DNA from: Cotesia glomerata
Lineage: Eukaryota; Arthropoda; Insecta; Hymenoptera; Braconidae
Assembly (NCBI RefSeq): GCF_020080835.1
Contig: NC_058158.1
Location: 23,201,639 to 23,265,638, forward strand
Length of the DNA: 64,000 bases
Direction: 5' to 3'
Part shown: piece by piece, positions 61,984-64,000 of the stretch
Numbering within the stretch: position 1 is the first letter of the stretch
Layout: every line of letters begins with the position of its first letter
The notes under the pieces: generated by a model
Database searches by the model: none
Told to the model about the DNA's origin: nothing
The model's input: only the letters and a program-made list of their open reading frames with translations
Program-made: the position numbers and the translations under genes

Positions 61984-63102
61984 ACACACACCCACACACA
62001 CCACACGCACACACAGCTCGTACTCATGGCATTCGAGCATTAAGTGCTCCACGTTGTCGACCCTTTCTCCTAACCCATTCTCCCTACACTCGTCGCAAAA
62101 TTTACTATCCGTATGTTCGTACTTGAATTGGTATTCTCTAAAGCAACCGTGGCCGGTTAGGATTTGGGTCAGCCAGAAGTTAGGGCTGATCCATTTGTTT
62201 GTTAGACGCTCTGCTACGTCTGGGAAGAAGACTTTAGTTTCGCGGCCGTTCTCTGATGTGTCCCATTGTTCTTGCCACCGACGTATGGTTTCAGTTCTAA
62301 GGGTTACAAGGCGATCCTCCGCATCTGGCTGCACGGTGACGTTTCCAAGGGTAGCCTGTTTGCCAATACGGAGGTTATATCGCGCGCACCGTTCGTCTAT
62401 TACGAGCTGAATGGGCACTGCACCCGCGACTACGCAAATCCCGTCAAGCGAAACTGTTATTTCTTGAACGAATTGACCAATCTTGACCGGCTTGACGGCG
62501 ATCGACGTAATTTTTTTATGCTAATAGCTGATTAGTTTTTGAAATCGATCAGTGCAACCATTTAAAAGTTATTCCAAAAAATGTCGGAGTTATGTTAAAA
62601 AAACACTTGTTTCCAAATATTTTATCGAGGATATCTCTCAAACCAATTAACCGATTTCCACGTTTTTGGTAGCGATCGACGCGGTTTTTTAAGCTCTGAA
62701 ATTATTTTTTATCATCAAAAACGATTCAAGAAGAAATGACGAAGTTATGTCAAAAAAACACTTTTTTCGGTTTTCTTTCGTTCACGATATCTCTCGAACG
62801 AATCAACCGATTTTGACCGGATTAGCGACGATCGGCGTGGTTTTTCAAGCTTAAAGGCAGATTAGTTTTTGAAGTTGATCGATAGAGCCGTTTAAAAGAT
62901 ATTTCAAAAAAACCACTTTCAAAAATGATTTTTTTATTATTATTTTTTAGATTTTTCAAAATTTCTTAAAATCTATCGGTCCGAATCGGTTCAAATTCTC
63001 AGGAAATCTAAGTTTGAGGGAATTCTTTAGAACACCGTTTAGTAAGTTCTGATCGGTTCATTCGTTCAAAAGTTATAAGCAAGTCACATAGGCACACACA
63101 CG

Positions 63103-63174
<72 letters not shown>

Positions 63175-63184
63175 CCCACATACA

Positions 63185-63230
<46 letters not shown>

Positions 63231-63330
63231 TAGTGACAACATCGCGAGGGTAGTCGGGGATGCTTTCTATGATTTTTCCAAAACGGGGCGAAAACAATAA
63301 CTTCCCGATTTTTGAAAATCTTCGATTTTC
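61243..63330 (+). mobile_element. CA-element copy M, two partial copies joined through a LINE fragment
   Basis: Left end at 61243 (AAAACGGTTGACCCTAAAGG), a (TAA)n insertion at 61430-61470, (CA)n at 61923-61980, LINE fragment, then blocks matching the middle of copy I (62456-63060), a second (CA)n at 63092-63224 and a right end cut before GCGGGAAGTT. Confidence 0.8.
62010..62455 (-). pseudogene. LINE ORF2 C-terminal fragment of a third family, next to (CA)n
   Basis: Minus strand reads MPIQLVIDERCARYNLRIGK, RRWQEQWDTSENGRETKVFF, NFWLTQILTGHGCFREYQFK and CDECRENGLGERVDNVEHLM, then LECHEYEL, the C-terminal CCHC region. It runs into (GT)n before any stop, so both ends of the LINE are missing; the VCVCVC continuation is microsatellite. 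Confidence 0.8.
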
Positions 63331-63479
63331 ACGATTTTTTAAAATTCAAAATTTTCCCACTTTAATTTTTCGAAAATTTTACCCAAAACAATTTTTTTTT
63401 TGTTATACTCGCTCTAAAAGTTCAACTTTTGAGCGCTGGGTGGCGTCCGTAAAGGGACTTTTTTCTAGAGACTCTACCA

Positions 63480-63620
63480 TACTGCCTTTTTTTCACGGCT
63501 TAGGCCGTGAAGATTTACCCCCCCCCCCCGAGAAAAAATATTTATATATAATTATAAATATTTATATATAAATTGGTTATATATGAAAAATGGCCAAATA
63601 TAATTATATATAATCATATA
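63480..63620. other. C-run and TATA-rich segment
   Basis: CACGGCTTAGGCCGTG hairpin at 63496-63511, a run of about ten C near 63520, then TATATATAATTATAAATA words. Confidence 0.5.
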
Positions 63621-63622
63621 CA

Positions 63623-64000
63623 GGGTATCCCAAAAGTCACGGACGCCATTGTAGTATCTGATGAAAAAAATAATTCTGAGACGAAAAGTCCTTAGCCATT
63701 TTTCAATTAACCGCATAGATAATTAATTATTAATTAAAAATAACGTCTCTTTGTTTGTAAGAGAGAGAGCGCCAGTGTCCAGTAAAGTATGTGCCAAACA
63801 AAGACACAACTAACTGTATGAGTAACTAGTTTCTATAGCTACGTAGTCACACATATTTGCTTACACATTCATACGTGCAAGCGTCTTCGTTAGAACGCAC
63901 TTGACTTGACACTAGTGCTCTCTCTCTAACGCATAAAAGGACGTTATTTTAATTAATAATTAATTATCTATGCGTCTGATTAAAAAATGGCTAAGGACTT
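63623..64000. mobile_element. fold-back MITE, second copy, cut by the window edge
   Basis: GGGTATCCCAAAAGTCACGG then ACGCCATTGTAGTATCTGAT and the same interior as 30052-30492. Confidence 0.85.

Overview
The window is AT-rich eukaryotic nuclear DNA, almost certainly from an insect. The only host gene I can identify firmly is the first coding exon of the Hox gene labial (minus strand, 42125 to 41255). It ends at a strong GT splice donor just after the YKWM hexapeptide. No homeodomain exon lies in the 41 kb downstream of that donor, so most or all of 1-41254 is probably labial intron 1. What lies right of about 42.1 kb is upstream flank. The order of insect cannot be fixed from the sequence; a hymenopteran would fit but is a guess. 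There is a 100-bp assembly gap at 55103-55202.

Nearly everything else is transposon-derived. 1-5.4 kb: a head-to-tail Helitron cluster (a tail, a complete non-autonomous element with about 140-bp internal repeats, the C-terminal half of a Helitron PIF1-type helicase, a three-exon 125-codon reading frame, and a second Helitron tail). 6.4-15.2 kb: a nest of insertions. A palindromic element was split by a cluster of Helitron heads and a tail; one head holds a (CA)n-bearing repeat; the (CA)n tract holds a nearly full-length R1-type LINE; and the LINE's ORF1 is broken by a tRNA-derived SINE with a 25-bp target duplication. 15.7-17.9 kb: a decayed TIR transposon with a MITE inside its coding remnant. 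27.5-30 kb: the same Helitron family in reverse. 36.6-40.3 kb: a 3.7-kb fold-back element with nearly identical 1.63-kb arms. 40.5-40.9 kb and 26.7-26.95 kb: arrays built of TTCnnGAA units, the heat-shock-element pattern.

One repeat family, called here the CA-element, recurs at least twelve times. It begins TTAGGAAAACGG, carries up to three TTTTGAGCTC..GAGCTCAAAA palindromes, contains one (CA)n tract and ends TTAGCGGGAAGTTAAAA. Four LINE copies or fragments from about three families (at 7.7, 49.4, 57.5 and 62.0 kb) all abut the (CA)n of a CA-element. This points to R1-clade elements that target this microsatellite, and it is the most system-like observation in the window.

The window therefore shows one developmental gene whose intron and upstream flank have been heavily colonised, and a small ecosystem of elements that use each other as landing sites. 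Intergenic stretches not listed are AT-rich DNA in which I see no gene.
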